From contig NZ_ACVO01000025.1 in NCBI RefSeq assembly GCF_000175615.1, positions 108,462-172,461 of the forward strand: DNA of 64,000 bases, in the 5' to 3' direction. The notes under the pieces are model-generated. The model made no database searches. It was not told the DNA's origin and saw only the letters and a list, made by a program, of their open reading frames with translations. The stretch comes from Rothia mucilaginosa ATCC 25296 (lineage in GTDB: Bacteria > Actinomycetota > Actinomycetes > Actinomycetales > Micrococcaceae). Shown here one piece after another: positions 17,347-26,780 of the stretch. The position numbers and the translations under genes are program-made. Numbering within the stretch: the stretch's first letter is position 1; each line of letters begins with the position of its first letter.

Positions 17347-17460
17347 ACATTTATTGTAAATGTGCGGTCAGGAAGGCTGGCGGGGTGGTCATGAGCGTCC
17401 ACACTCTTGAACGAAGCCCGTAAACCTGCCGCCGCCACGGCATATAGGTACTATTAGATA

Positions 17461-17542
17461 GGCTCGGGTGGCAGACGAGCCGGTGAGTAGCGCCCTGCAT
17501 AGCGCACTCACCCACCACACGTGAGGGCTCGTACCCTACGTG
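17461..17542 (+). ncRNA. Structured 5' leader with three consecutive hairpins before yhhQ
   Basis: Three stems follow each other: GGCTCG/CGAGCC (17461-17466 and 17476-17481); GGTGAGT-a-GCGC/GCGC-ACTCACC (17482-17493 and 17502-17512); CACGT-g-AGGG/CCCT-ACGTG (17518-17527 and 17534-17542). A TAGATA -10-like element sits just upstream. It is probably transcribed as a leader of the queuosine-precursor transporter. It does not match the short preQ1-I aptamer as I know it. Regulatory function is inferred. Confidence 0.5.
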
Positions 17543-17580
17543 AAGAAACACATCGCATGAAGAAAGACTTGGGGAAAGTA

Positions 17581-18309
17581 ATGGCTAAACCCGTTAGCGA
17601 ATCTAAGGCTCAGACGAGCACCGTCAAGGTGCCCTGGGCTGGTCGCCGCGGCTACTTTGATCTGCTGCTGGGCGCATCCTGCGTCATCCTGATCATTTCG
17701 AATATTGGTGCAACTAAGGGCGTGGAGTTCGGTCCGCTGCCCTTCGAACTGCCCCTCATTGGTAACACCATCGTCACCGACGGTGGTTTCTTCCTTTTCC
17801 CTCTCGCCTACGTTATTGGCGACCTTCTTTCTGAGGTGTACGGCTTCAAGCGTGCCCGCCGTGCGATTGTGGCCTCCTTCGCCTCAGCCGCTTTTGCTGC
17901 CCTGTGCTTCCTGCTGATCGTGCACCTGCCCGCTGCGAGCTTCTACACCGGCCAGGAGGCGTTCGCGCAGGTTCTCGGCCCGGTCTGGCAGATTTTTGTG
18001 GGCTCCCTGCTCGGTTACCTCTTCGGTCAGACCCTGAACTCCTGGGTCATGGTGGCAATGAAGAAGGCAAGCAAGGGCCGTTTCCTGTGGCTGCGTATGA
18101 TCGTCTCCACCCTGGTCGGTGAGCTGCTTGATACCGTCATCTTCTGCTCCATTGCGGCACCGGTGCTCGGCATCGACACCATGGAAGCATTCATCAACTA
18201 CGTACTGATCGGCTATATCTACAAGTGCCTGGTCGAGGTGCTCCTCATGCCAATCAGCTACCCGATTATTGGTTGGTTCAAGCGTCACGAACTCGAGTAC
18301 GTGGCATAA
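17581..18309 (+). CDS. yhhQ: Queuosine precursor transporter, YhhQ/VUT family
   Basis: An integral membrane transporter that imports queuosine precursors (preQ0, preQ1 or queuine, depending on the organism). I start at ATG 17581 (MAKPVSESKAQ) after GGGGAAAG; ATG 17557 is an alternative. Six or so hydrophobic segments run from DLLLGASCVILIISNIGATKG to the last helix. Family motifs include FFLFPLAYVIGDLLSEVYGFKRARRAI and the helix ending LGYLFGQTLNSWVMV. The C-terminal YIYKCLVEVLLMPISYP is also typical. The distant tgt gene would use the imported base. A three-hairpin leader precedes it. Confidence 0.9.
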   Translation: MAKPVSESKAQTSTVKVPWAGRRGYFDLLLGASCVILIISNIGATKGVEFGPLPFELPLIGNTIVTDGGFFLFPLAYVIGDLLSEVYGFKRARRAIVASFASAAFAALCFLLIVHLPAASFYTGQEAFAQVLGPVWQIFVGSLLGYLFGQTLNSWVMVAMKKASKGRFLWLRMIVSTLVGELLDTVIFCSIAAPVLGIDTMEAFINYVLIGYIYKCLVEVLLMPISYPIIGWFKRHELEYVA

Positions 18310-18337
18310 GCTAACCTCCTGACAGCTGATGTGCAGA

Positions 18338-18363
18338 GCCGCCCGGCCCAACGACCGGGCGGC
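18338..18363 (+). terminator. yhhQ terminator hairpin
   Basis: GCCGCCCGG and CCGGGCGGC form a perfect 9-bp stem 28 bp after the yhhQ stop. The following T-run is weak (ATTGCCATTTC). Confidence 0.65.
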
Positions 18364-18416
18364 ATTGCCATTTCAGCTTTATTCAATACACAGCATGTCT
18401 AAGAAAGAGATACGTT

Positions 18417-19871
18417 ATGTCTAAACTGCAGGGGAACACCCCCGAGCAGTCGGAGAAGAACGACTCGTTGAATCGTTCCCTCTCCCACGGCCAGCTGACC
18501 ATGATTGCGATGGGCTTGGCGCTGGGTACGGGCCTGTTCCTGGGCTCCTCCTCCGCCATTAAAATTGCGGGCCCCGGCGCAATCCTCTCTTACGCTATTG
18601 GTTCGATGATTGCGGCAACCATTGCTGCGTGTGCGGGTGAAATGTCCGTGCGTCACCCCGTCCAGGGCGGTTTCGGCACCATTGCGAGCCGATACCTGAA
18701 CCCCTTTAGCGGCTACCTGACTCGCTGGGCGTATTGGGCGTGCACCGTGCCGCTGGCTGGCGCTGAGCTGGTGGCGGTTGGTCACTACATGGCGTACTGG
18801 TTCCCGGACGTTCCCCTGGCTGTGTTCGTTGCTCTCTTCGGGGCGATTATTCTGGTGCTGAACCTGGTGAGCGTGAAGTCCTTCGGCGCCCTGGAGTTCC
18901 TGCTCTCTTCGATTAAGGTTTCTGCCGTCATCGTGTTCATGGTGATTGGTGTACTGCTGGTGTTCGTGGGTCTGCCCGGTCACACCGCTGCGGGTACCGC
19001 AAACCTCGTGAACGACGGCGGCTTCCTGCCTAACGGCCCGGCATCCATCTGGATTTCGATGGCTGTTGTCATGTTCTCCTTCGGCGGTGTGGAAATGATT
19101 TCCCTCTCCGCAGCGGAGGCGAAGGACCCGGCACGCTCGGTGGCAACCAGCGTGAAGGCAATGATCTGGCGCCTGTCCACCTTCTACGTGGTGTCCATGG
19201 CAATTATTCTGTGCCTGGTGCCCTGGCAGACCGCCGCACAGAACTCGGAGCTGACCGAGTCGCCGTTCGTGCTGGTCTTCTCTGAACTGGGTATCCCCTT
19301 CGCGGCGGACATCATGAACTTCGTGGTGCTTGTTGCTGCGCTCTCTGGCGCTAACGCCTCCCTGTACGCGGCAACTCGCCTACTGCACGCCCTGGGCTCT
19401 GACCGCATGGCTCCCGCAGTGGCTGCCCGCACCTCCTCGCGCGGCGTGCCGGTCGTGGCTCTGCTCATCTCCTTCACCGGCGTTGTTGTGGCGACCGTGA
19501 TGGCTGTTGCTAAGATTGGCGACATCTTTGCCCTGCTCATGGCGCTGGTGACCCTGTGCATCCTGGTCGTGTGGATCATGATTCTGCTGACCTACCAGGC
19601 GTACAAGAAGGATCAGAAGGACGCCTCCTCCTTCACCGTGCTGGGTGGCCGCGTCACCGCAGGTCTGGCTCTGGCGGGTGTCCTGGCGACCCTGGCGGCA
19701 ATGTTCATGCTGCCCGGCTCGGGCGTTCAGGAATCCATCATGGTCGGTATCATCTTCTTCGTGCTGATTTCTATTGGCTATGCCATCTCGTCGAAGGTTC
19801 AGGGCGGTTATGAGCGCCCCGACCTGGACGCGATGCACGCCGACGAGAACACCAACGCGGCACAGCACTAA
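18417..19871 (+). CDS. Amino-acid permease (APC superfamily), first of a tandem pair
   Basis: A 484-residue cytoplasmic-membrane transporter with about 12 predicted helices. SHGQLTMIAMGLALGTGLFLGS is the APC helix 1 motif with the substrate-binding GTGL kink, and GEMSVRHPVQGGFGTIASRYL is helix 2-3. SFGGVEMISLSAAEAKDPARS is the family loop after helix 6. It is most like proton-coupled amino-acid transporters of the AAT group (ProY/GabP type); the substrate cannot be told from sequence. RBS-like AAGAAAGAGA precedes the ATG. It ends at a strong terminator and is followed by a paralogue. Confidence 0.9.
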   Translation: MSKLQGNTPEQSEKNDSLNRSLSHGQLTMIAMGLALGTGLFLGSSSAIKIAGPGAILSYAIGSMIAATIAACAGEMSVRHPVQGGFGTIASRYLNPFSGYLTRWAYWACTVPLAGAELVAVGHYMAYWFPDVPLAVFVALFGAIILVLNLVSVKSFGALEFLLSSIKVSAVIVFMVIGVLLVFVGLPGHTAAGTANLVNDGGFLPNGPASIWISMAVVMFSFGGVEMISLSAAEAKDPARSVATSVKAMIWRLSTFYVVSMAIILCLVPWQTAAQNSELTESPFVLVFSELGIPFAADIMNFVVLVAALSGANASLYAATRLLHALGSDRMAPAVAARTSSRGVPVVALLISFTGVVVATVMAVAKIGDIFALLMALVTLCILVVWIMILLTYQAYKKDQKDASSFTVLGGRVTAGLALAGVLATLAAMFMLPGSGVQESIMVGIIFFVLISIGYAISSKVQGGYERPDLDAMHADENTNAAQH

Positions 19872-19902
19872 ATAGCGTGAAAGCCTCGCTAGGCTAAAAC
19901 AT

Positions 19903-19945
19903 AAAAGGCGCCGGATGGGGGGAGCACCCCCGTTCGGTGCCTTTT
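19903..19945 (+). terminator. Terminator of the first permease gene
   Basis: AAAAGGCGCCG (19903-19913) pairs with CGGTGCCTTTT (19935-19945, one G-U), with an inner G/C stem, ending in TTTT. Confidence 0.88.
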
Positions 19946-19996
19946 CGCTTCTGTACTCTAGACGGCGCCGTTCTGAGCGATGTGAGTGTGCCCGTA

Positions 19997-20012
19997 GAAT
20001 AGTTAACTATTC
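19997..20012. promoter_or_regulatory. Perfect 16-bp palindrome upstream of the second permease
   Basis: GAATAGTTAACTATTC is fully self-complementary. It lies 93 bp upstream of the permease start, in an AT-richer stretch where a promoter is expected. It has no counterpart upstream of the first permease. Probably a regulator-binding site. Confidence 0.55.
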
Positions 20013-20104
20013 GTACCCGTCAACGCGGCTAGAAGCCGCAGAAGCCGGGTGCGAGCACACATTGCACATCACGCCCCTAAGGCGTACTGACGGAAGGCAC
20101 CTTC

Positions 20105-21610
20105 GTGTCCCACAACGACGATACCCGCAGCCACGCTGCAGCGGGGACCGCCGGATCGCGCACCCTGAAGCGTTCTCTGTCCCACGGACAGATGACCATG
20201 ATCGTGATGGGTTCCGCGCTCGGTACGGGCCTCTTCTTGGGTTCGGGCACCGCCATTGCGATGGCTGGTCCCGCGGTCATTCTCACCTACGCTATTGGTT
20301 CTGCGCTCGCTTCGGTGATTGGCGCGGCAACCGGTGAAATGGCGGTTCGCTACCCTGTCCGCGGCGGTTTCGGTACTATTGCTACCCGCTACCTGGGCCC
20401 CTTCGCGGGCTTTTTGACTCGCATCGCATACTGGACGGCAACTGTTCTGATTGCTGGCGTTGAGCTGGTGTCTGTGGCGACTTACCTGAATTATTGGTGG
20501 CCGCAGCTTCCGCTGTGGGCGGGTATTGCCGCGTTTGGTGTGGCGCTGATTGTGCTGAACCTGACCAGCGTGAAGTCTTTCGGCATGCTGGAGTTCTTCC
20601 TGTCTTCGATTAAGGTCATTTCGATTATTGCCTTCCTGCTGGTGGGCCTGTGCCTGATTTTCTTCGGTCTGCCCGGTCACGCTGCGGTGGGTACCGCAAA
20701 CCTCTTCAACGATGGCGGTTTCATGCCGAACGGCCTCCAGTCGGTGTGGCTGTCGCTGGCTGTTGTGATGTTCTCCTTCGGTGGTATTGAGATGATCTCG
20801 ATCTCTGCTGCGGAGGCGAAGGACCCCTCCCGTTCGGTGCGTTCCTCGGCGAAGGCGATGATGGTTCGTTTGGCGACCTTCTACGTGCTGGCGGTTCTAA
20901 TTGTTGTGGCTGTTATTCCGTGGCGTTCGGCATCGGGTCTGGGCGACGCTGTGGAGGCATCCCCGTTCGTTCTGGTCTTTGAACAGCTTGGTGTTCACGG
21001 TGTGGCACACTTCGTGAACTTTGTGGTGCTGATTGCGGCACTGTCGAGTGCGAACGCGAACTTGTACGCGGGTGCGCGTCTGCTGCACTCGTTGGCGGCT
21101 GACGGTATGGCGCCTCGCCAGCTGGCTCAGGTGAACCGCGCTGGTGTTCCGGCTCGTGCGGTGTGGCTGTCGACCAGCGGCATGGTCATTGCTATTCTGC
21201 TGGCTTTGTATAGCCCGAAGGAAGCGTTCCTCTCCATGATTTTTGTGATTATGGTGTGCGCGCTGACCGTGTGGGTTCTGATTCTGTTCGCCTACATCGT
21301 GTACAAGCGTGTTGAGCCTGCAACCAATGGTTTCCGCCTGTGGGGTGGCCAGTTCACCGCGGCGGTTGGCGTTCTGCTGCTCTTTGCGGTGTGGGTTGCG
21401 CTCTTCATGGTGCGCGGTTCTATGGTTCCGGCAATTGTGGGCGTGGGCTACTTTGTGGTTCTGAGCCTGCTGTACTTTGCTCGTATCCGCCACACTCACA
21501 TGATTGATGAGCAGACCTTTGTTGAGGCTCAGCAGGCAACTGCCGAGTATGACGCCATGAAGTACGACGCTGATCATGCCCTGGAGACTGCGGCTAAGCT
21601 GGGCCGTTAA
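20105..21610 (+). CDS. Amino-acid permease (APC superfamily), second of a tandem pair
   Basis: A 501-residue paralogue of the preceding permease. Helix 1 is SHGQMTMIVMGSALGTGLFLGS; the GEMAVRYPVRGGFGTIATRYL and FSFGGIEMISISAAEAKDPSRS blocks align almost residue for residue. The start is a GTG at 20105 after GGAAGG. The two copies differ in helices 8-10 and in their tails; this one ends in a longer charged C-terminus. Codon use is visibly more T-rich in the second half than in the first copy. Substrate unknown. The pair probably arose by gene duplication and diverged in specificity or regulation. Confidence 0.9.
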   Translation: MSHNDDTRSHAAAGTAGSRTLKRSLSHGQMTMIVMGSALGTGLFLGSGTAIAMAGPAVILTYAIGSALASVIGAATGEMAVRYPVRGGFGTIATRYLGPFAGFLTRIAYWTATVLIAGVELVSVATYLNYWWPQLPLWAGIAAFGVALIVLNLTSVKSFGMLEFFLSSIKVISIIAFLLVGLCLIFFGLPGHAAVGTANLFNDGGFMPNGLQSVWLSLAVVMFSFGGIEMISISAAEAKDPSRSVRSSAKAMMVRLATFYVLAVLIVVAVIPWRSASGLGDAVEASPFVLVFEQLGVHGVAHFVNFVVLIAALSSANANLYAGARLLHSLAADGMAPRQLAQVNRAGVPARAVWLSTSGMVIAILLALYSPKEAFLSMIFVIMVCALTVWVLILFAYIVYKRVEPATNGFRLWGGQFTAAVGVLLLFAVWVALFMVRGSMVPAIVGVGYFVVLSLLYFARIRHTHMIDEQTFVEAQQATAEYDAMKYDADHALETAAKLGR

Positions 21611-21956
21611 GGTTCTGTAGCTGCCGGGAGAGCCGGTGTTGGGGCCTGCAGAGACTCCAACACAGTAATAAACGAAAAATACGGAAAATTTCTGGAATTC
21701 CTCGTAATAAAACCGTAAAAATGCAGTTGGCCCTCAGAGTGGGGTCTATCATAGACAGTGAACCGTATGATCTTGTATGCGTTCAAATGTCTGTGTGTTG
21801 GATGAGGCTCGAAAGCATCGTAGCTTTCGAGCCTCATCGCTTTAACTACCAAATATATTTCTAGCCCCCGAATCATCATCAGCTGATTCATTTGCTGTAC
21901 CTTGCGGATTCGTACGAATAGTCCCCTCACAGCGGTGGGGGAGTAGAGTTAAAACC
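21611..21956. other. Intergenic region with one terminator
   Basis: AT-rich, without a credible gene. Its only clear element is the hairpin at 21801-21838. A minus-strand frame across it lacks a ribosome site and coding character. Confidence 0.6.
21801..21838. terminator. Perfect 16-bp terminator stem
   Basis: GATGAGGCTCGAAAGC and its exact complement flank an ATCGTA loop, 190 bp after the permease stop. The following T-run is short (GCTTT), so strength is uncertain. Confidence 0.75.
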
Positions 21957-22481
21957 ATGCAAAGCCACGAAAAAAACCGCGAAAACACCCCCGAAAAGAC
22001 CCCCGCCTCTGAGGCCGGTACCACCGACGAACTGCTGGTGCACGTACCCGCACGCTGGGGCGATATGGACGCCTACGGGCACGTCAACAACGTTGCCATC
22101 CTCTCGGTCATGGAAGAAGCCCGTGTGGCGCTCTTCGGCCCGCCGCCCTCCTCTGGGCAGAAGCCCACCGTGGCACCGCAGCCTCCGATTCCGCTTTTCG
22201 ACCTGGTTGCCGAGGGCGTGCAGGCGCTTATTGCCGAGCACGGCATCCGCTACCTGGCTCAGCTGCCCTACACCGGTGAGCCCGTACCCGTGCGCCTGAG
22301 CGTGGAGAAGGTCAGCGCCGCATCCGTGCGGATTGGCTACTCGATTCTCTCCCCGGTGGACGGCCGCGAATGCGTGCGTGCCTTCACCGTGCTGGCGTTC
22401 TGGGATTCCGTGGCGGGGCGACTGACTCGACTCAGCCCCGAGCAGCGTGAACTGCTGAGCTCCTACCTGCCGCAGAAGTAG
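21957..22481 (+). CDS. Acyl-CoA thioesterase, hotdog fold (4HBT/YbgC type)
   Basis: A 174-residue protein. ARWGDMDAYGHVNNVAILSVMEEAR (about 28-52) is the 4-hydroxybenzoyl-CoA thioesterase signature, with the catalytic Asp in DMDAYGHVNN. A C-terminal strand pair (VRLSVEKVSAASVRIGYSI) completes the fold. It would hydrolyse acyl-CoA thioesters in the cytosol; the chain specificity is unknown. The start ATG has only a weak ribosome site. It stands between two terminators, apparently a single-gene unit. Confidence 0.88.
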   Translation: MQSHEKNRENTPEKTPASEAGTTDELLVHVPARWGDMDAYGHVNNVAILSVMEEARVALFGPPPSSGQKPTVAPQPPIPLFDLVAEGVQALIAEHGIRYLAQLPYTGEPVPVRLSVEKVSAASVRIGYSILSPVDGRECVRAFTVLAFWDSVAGRLTRLSPEQRELLSSYLPQK

Positions 22482-22593
22482 GGGTAGATACCGGCGCTCC
22501 GCTGTAATAAACCGAATCTTGAACGGGGATAAGCGTATGCTTTAAATACCTTCTGCAAAGGGTGCAAAAGGTTCATTCCTGGGAGAGATAACG

Positions 22594-23715
22594 ATGTCGT
22601 TCCACCACACTCAGGCAGGCCCCGCCGATTGGGGTCGCCGCACGATGCGCGCCACCGGATGCGCCGCCGCCCTGCTCCTCGCTCTGACCGGCTGCTTCGG
22701 CGGTTCTCAGAGCGAAAACTCCTCGTCGACCCCCAGCCCTTCCAGTACGGCTAACCACTCGAAGTACCCGCTTCCTTCCTCCACCGCGTCCCCGACGCCG
22801 ACGAAGAAGACCGAGCCGACCGTCACCGAGACTCAGGCACCCGCCCCCAGCGAGAGCGCCGAGGCGAAGGCGTCCGAATCCTCCGCACCCGCTGAGGCGA
22901 AGGCAAACCCCGTCGCAGCAGCAACCCCCACCGGTGACACTCCCCGCGCGCCCGAAAAGGTGGAGGCTGAGCGCGCCTCCGCCGGCGAGCGCTGCGGACA
23001 CATCGGACGCAAGGGCTACCTGAAGACCGGCGCGGAAATCATGGTGCTACGCGGTACCGTGGACTGCGCCCACGCCCTAGACGTGCTGACCGAATACGTC
23101 ACCACCCCGCGTGCCGACGACAACCTGACCCAGCACCAGGTGGCGAAGGTTCAGGACGCCACCTGCTACTGGAACCCGCAGTACGAGATGGCTGAGAACC
23201 GTCGTGAGGATCGCGGCGCCCCCGAATGCACCATTGGCGAGGATGTCGCTTTCGTGGCTCGTCTGGAAAACCCGGATGCTCCCCCGATTCCCTTCCTCAT
23301 GGAGCCCTCCTACTACGATTCCGGTGCCGGCTACTACCGCTTCAAGAGCGATGACGAGCGCACCCTCTGCGAGCTGAACCCCGCGGACGGAACCCTGGTG
23401 TGCGAGCGCCGCATCGGCGAGCAGACCGGCAACGGTAACGGCGCGGTCGGTCGTACGTTTGCCGGCCCGGTGGAGGTAACTCGCATGAACTTCAAGACCG
23501 GCGCCAGCGAGGTGAATACCGTGAATGAGTCCTCGGCTCTGCATGCGGAAACCACCACCGCAAACACAAAGATGATGCACGCCTTGGATGTGGTGACTGT
23601 GCCCGCTGCTGAGGGTAAGCAGCTGACCTGCTTCGGCGAGATTGAGACTGGCTCGATGACCTGCCATGACGGAAACGGCCACACTATTACGGTGGGCGGC
23701 AGGCACGAAGGCTAA
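22594..23715 (+). CDS. Lipoprotein with a cysteine-rich C-terminal domain (long paralogue)
   Basis: A 373-residue secreted lipoprotein; the ATG follows GGAGAG. Residues 1-33 end in a lipobox (LALTGC), so the mature protein would start at the Cys and be lipid-anchored. A Ser/Thr/Pro/Ala/Glu-rich spacer follows to about residue 128. The globular part has the pattern CGHIGRKGYLKTG, GTVDCAHALDVL, DATCYWNP, and GAPEC, shared with the lipoprotein 230 bp downstream. A second, extra region (about 215-370) with more cysteines is absent from the paralogue. I recognise no named family. It is probably a surface or periplasm-like binding protein. Confidence 0.8.
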   Translation: MSFHHTQAGPADWGRRTMRATGCAAALLLALTGCFGGSQSENSSSTPSPSSTANHSKYPLPSSTASPTPTKKTEPTVTETQAPAPSESAEAKASESSAPAEAKANPVAAATPTGDTPRAPEKVEAERASAGERCGHIGRKGYLKTGAEIMVLRGTVDCAHALDVLTEYVTTPRADDNLTQHQVAKVQDATCYWNPQYEMAENRREDRGAPECTIGEDVAFVARLENPDAPPIPFLMEPSYYDSGAGYYRFKSDDERTLCELNPADGTLVCERRIGEQTGNGNGAVGRTFAGPVEVTRMNFKTGASEVNTVNESSALHAETTTANTKMMHALDVVTVPAAEGKQLTCFGEIETGSMTCHDGNGHTITVGGRHEG

Positions 23716-23776
23716 GTGTCCGCGTCAGAATTATTGAGTTGCTAACGAGCTATCAATGAGCTGTGAATAGCTAAGG

Positions 23777-23806
23777 AGGGGCTCCCCGCACTGCCGGGGA
23801 GCCCCT
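23777..23806 (+). terminator. Terminator after the long lipoprotein gene
   Basis: AGGGGCTCCCCG and CGGGGAGCCCCT form a perfect 12-bp stem followed by CTTATT. Confidence 0.85.
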
Positions 23807-23944
23807 CTTATTGCGCTGTGCCTCTACCCGCTGTGTCCTAGCGGGGGCACCCTGCGGGTTCCTAAGATGCCGTATAGCTAGCTCACAGGTAGCGTCTTTA
23901 GAATACTGGTTAGGAACCCGAACCGATGACGCAGAAAGGTCACC

Positions 23945-24664
23945 ATGCATCCGGCACAGAAGCACTCTACCCAGACTTCTACCCAGGCTCGTTCTACTAC
24001 GCTCCGCACCGCTAAGCGCTACAGCCCTGTGGCGCTCGGTGCCACGCTCCTGCTGGCCCTGTCGGCATGCTCCGGAGGCGCAACCACCGCCTCCCCGAGC
24101 GCTACCGTAGTCCCTAGCCCCAGCGCTACGAGCGCGAAGGCAACCGCCACCCCCACCCGCACCGCAACGGTCACTGAAAGCACCCCGACTGCCGGTACCG
24201 TGCACACCCCCACCGCGGCGGCTACCGTGAGCCCCGGAACCATCACCACCGCAAGCCCCACGGCGACCGCGCAGGCGAGCGCGGCGTCGAGCCCTTCCGC
24301 ATCGGCTAAGGCGAATACTTCAGCGAGTGCAGTGGCGAAGGCGTCGAGCACCGCAAGCCTGTCCAGCTCGGATGTTCAGTCTGCGGGCGGTAGCTGCGGC
24401 AGCATGGACGCTACCGGCTACCTGAAGCACAATGCTACGGTTCAGGTGGCCTCGGGTGCGGTGGATTGCCTGTTTGCGCGTGAGTTGATCCGCCAGTTTG
24501 TGGTGCAGAACCCCGCCGAGGTGACCGATAAGGCGAATGGTGAGCGTACCGTCATGTCGGCGCGCTGCTACTGGAAGCCGGGCGACGGCGCGGATCGTGC
24601 GACCCCCGAGTGCGTGTCCCTGGATGGTGGCAGCACCGTCATTACCGTGAAGCTGACCAACTAG
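23945..24664 (+). CDS. Lipoprotein with a cysteine-rich C-terminal domain (short paralogue)
   Basis: A 239-residue lipoprotein with signal sequence and lipobox LSAC (Cys about residue 42), followed by a long Ala/Thr/Ser/Pro spacer (about 45-150). The C-terminal 90 residues repeat the pattern of the upstream gene: CGSMDATGYLKHNATV, GAVDCLFARELI, SARCYWKPGDG, ATPEC. Both genes have their own terminators, so they are tandem but separately transcribed. Function unknown. The four conserved cysteines could form two disulfides outside the membrane. Confidence 0.8.
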   Translation: MHPAQKHSTQTSTQARSTTLRTAKRYSPVALGATLLLALSACSGGATTASPSATVVPSPSATSAKATATPTRTATVTESTPTAGTVHTPTAAATVSPGTITTASPTATAQASAASSPSASAKANTSASAVAKASSTASLSSSDVQSAGGSCGSMDATGYLKHNATVQVASGAVDCLFARELIRQFVVQNPAEVTDKANGERTVMSARCYWKPGDGADRATPECVSLDGGSTVITVKLTN

Positions 24665-24733
24665 TTTACGACTCACACCCGGCAGGGCACACCCCAGAAG
24701 GAACCCCCCCCGCAAAGCACGGGTGTTAAACAC

Positions 24734-24772
24734 AAGCGCCGCGTTGACGAATCATTCGTCAACGCGGCGCTT
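24734..24772. terminator. Very strong bidirectional terminator
   Basis: A perfect 19-bp stem (24734-24752 and 24754-24772) lies between the lipoprotein gene and the convergent SRPBCC gene, ending in TTTC on the plus strand. Confidence 0.92.
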
Positions 24773-24813
24773 TCGTGTCTCGAAGCTATCTCAAGCAGCT
24801 GGCGCGGCGGGTT

Positions 24814-25323
24814 TTAGAGCTCCCCGTGTGCGCGGGTGGCGAGCACGTCATCCAGGCGGGCGAAGGTCGAACGCCAGGTGGTGCGCACCTCCTCGTGGAC
24901 CGAGGCGGGCATGGGACCAATCTCAATGACGATGCGGGTACCGGAACCCACGCCGTCGGCGGTAATCACGGTTTCGGGGAAGAAACGGTGACGCTGGTAC
25001 ACCAGCACGCTACCGGGGTTGCCCAGGTGGTCGGGCAGCTGCTCGGCGTATTCGAGCTCCTTGAACGGTTCAATGCTCAAAAAGCGGCTCTGCAGAATAC
25101 AGGACACCGAGGGGTCAACCTCGTTGATCATGGACAGGCGCTGCATGCCGCCGACGACAGGCTCCACGACAACGTCGGTGGGGCGCACGTGCCAGCCTGC
25201 GGGGCCGTACCAGCGGACCAGCAGTTCGGGGTCCAGGTAGGCGCCGAAGACGTCCTCGACCGGGGCTGCGATCTCGTGGTCGAAGACGAGAAGCTCCTCA
25301 TCGGGAACATGAGTGATGCTCAT
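24814..25323 (-). CDS. SRPBCC-superfamily protein (AHSA1-like)
   Basis: A 169-residue soluble protein with the START/Bet v1-like pattern: DHEIAAPVEDVFGAYLDPELLVRWYGPAGW at the N-terminus, then VGGMQRLSM and a C-terminal long helix (EVRTTWRSTFARLDDVLA). Such domains bind hydrophobic ligands or act as Aha1-like cofactors; no specific ligand can be assigned. It follows tgt on the same strand with a 32-bp gap and an AGGAGAA ribosome site, so the two are probably cotranscribed. No functional link to tRNA modification is known to me. Confidence 0.82.
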   Translation of the reverse strand: MSITHVPDEELLVFDHEIAAPVEDVFGAYLDPELLVRWYGPAGWHVRPTDVVVEPVVGGMQRLSMINEVDPSVSCILQSRFLSIEPFKELEYAEQLPDHLGNPGSVLVYQRHRFFPETVITADGVGSGTRIVIEIGPMPASVHEEVRTTWRSTFARLDDVLATRAHGEL

Positions 25324-25355
25324 AGGGTTCTCCTTAAACGGGTTGAAGAGCGGGT

Positions 25356-26751
<1,396 letters not shown>

Positions 26752-26780
26752 CACGAGAATTTAGCTGAGGGTAGCTGATC

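Noticed and set aside
17461..17542. Classical preQ1-I riboswitch before yhhQ
   Set aside because: The short aptamer with an A-rich tail and the typical pseudoknot sequence is not present; only plain hairpins are visible.
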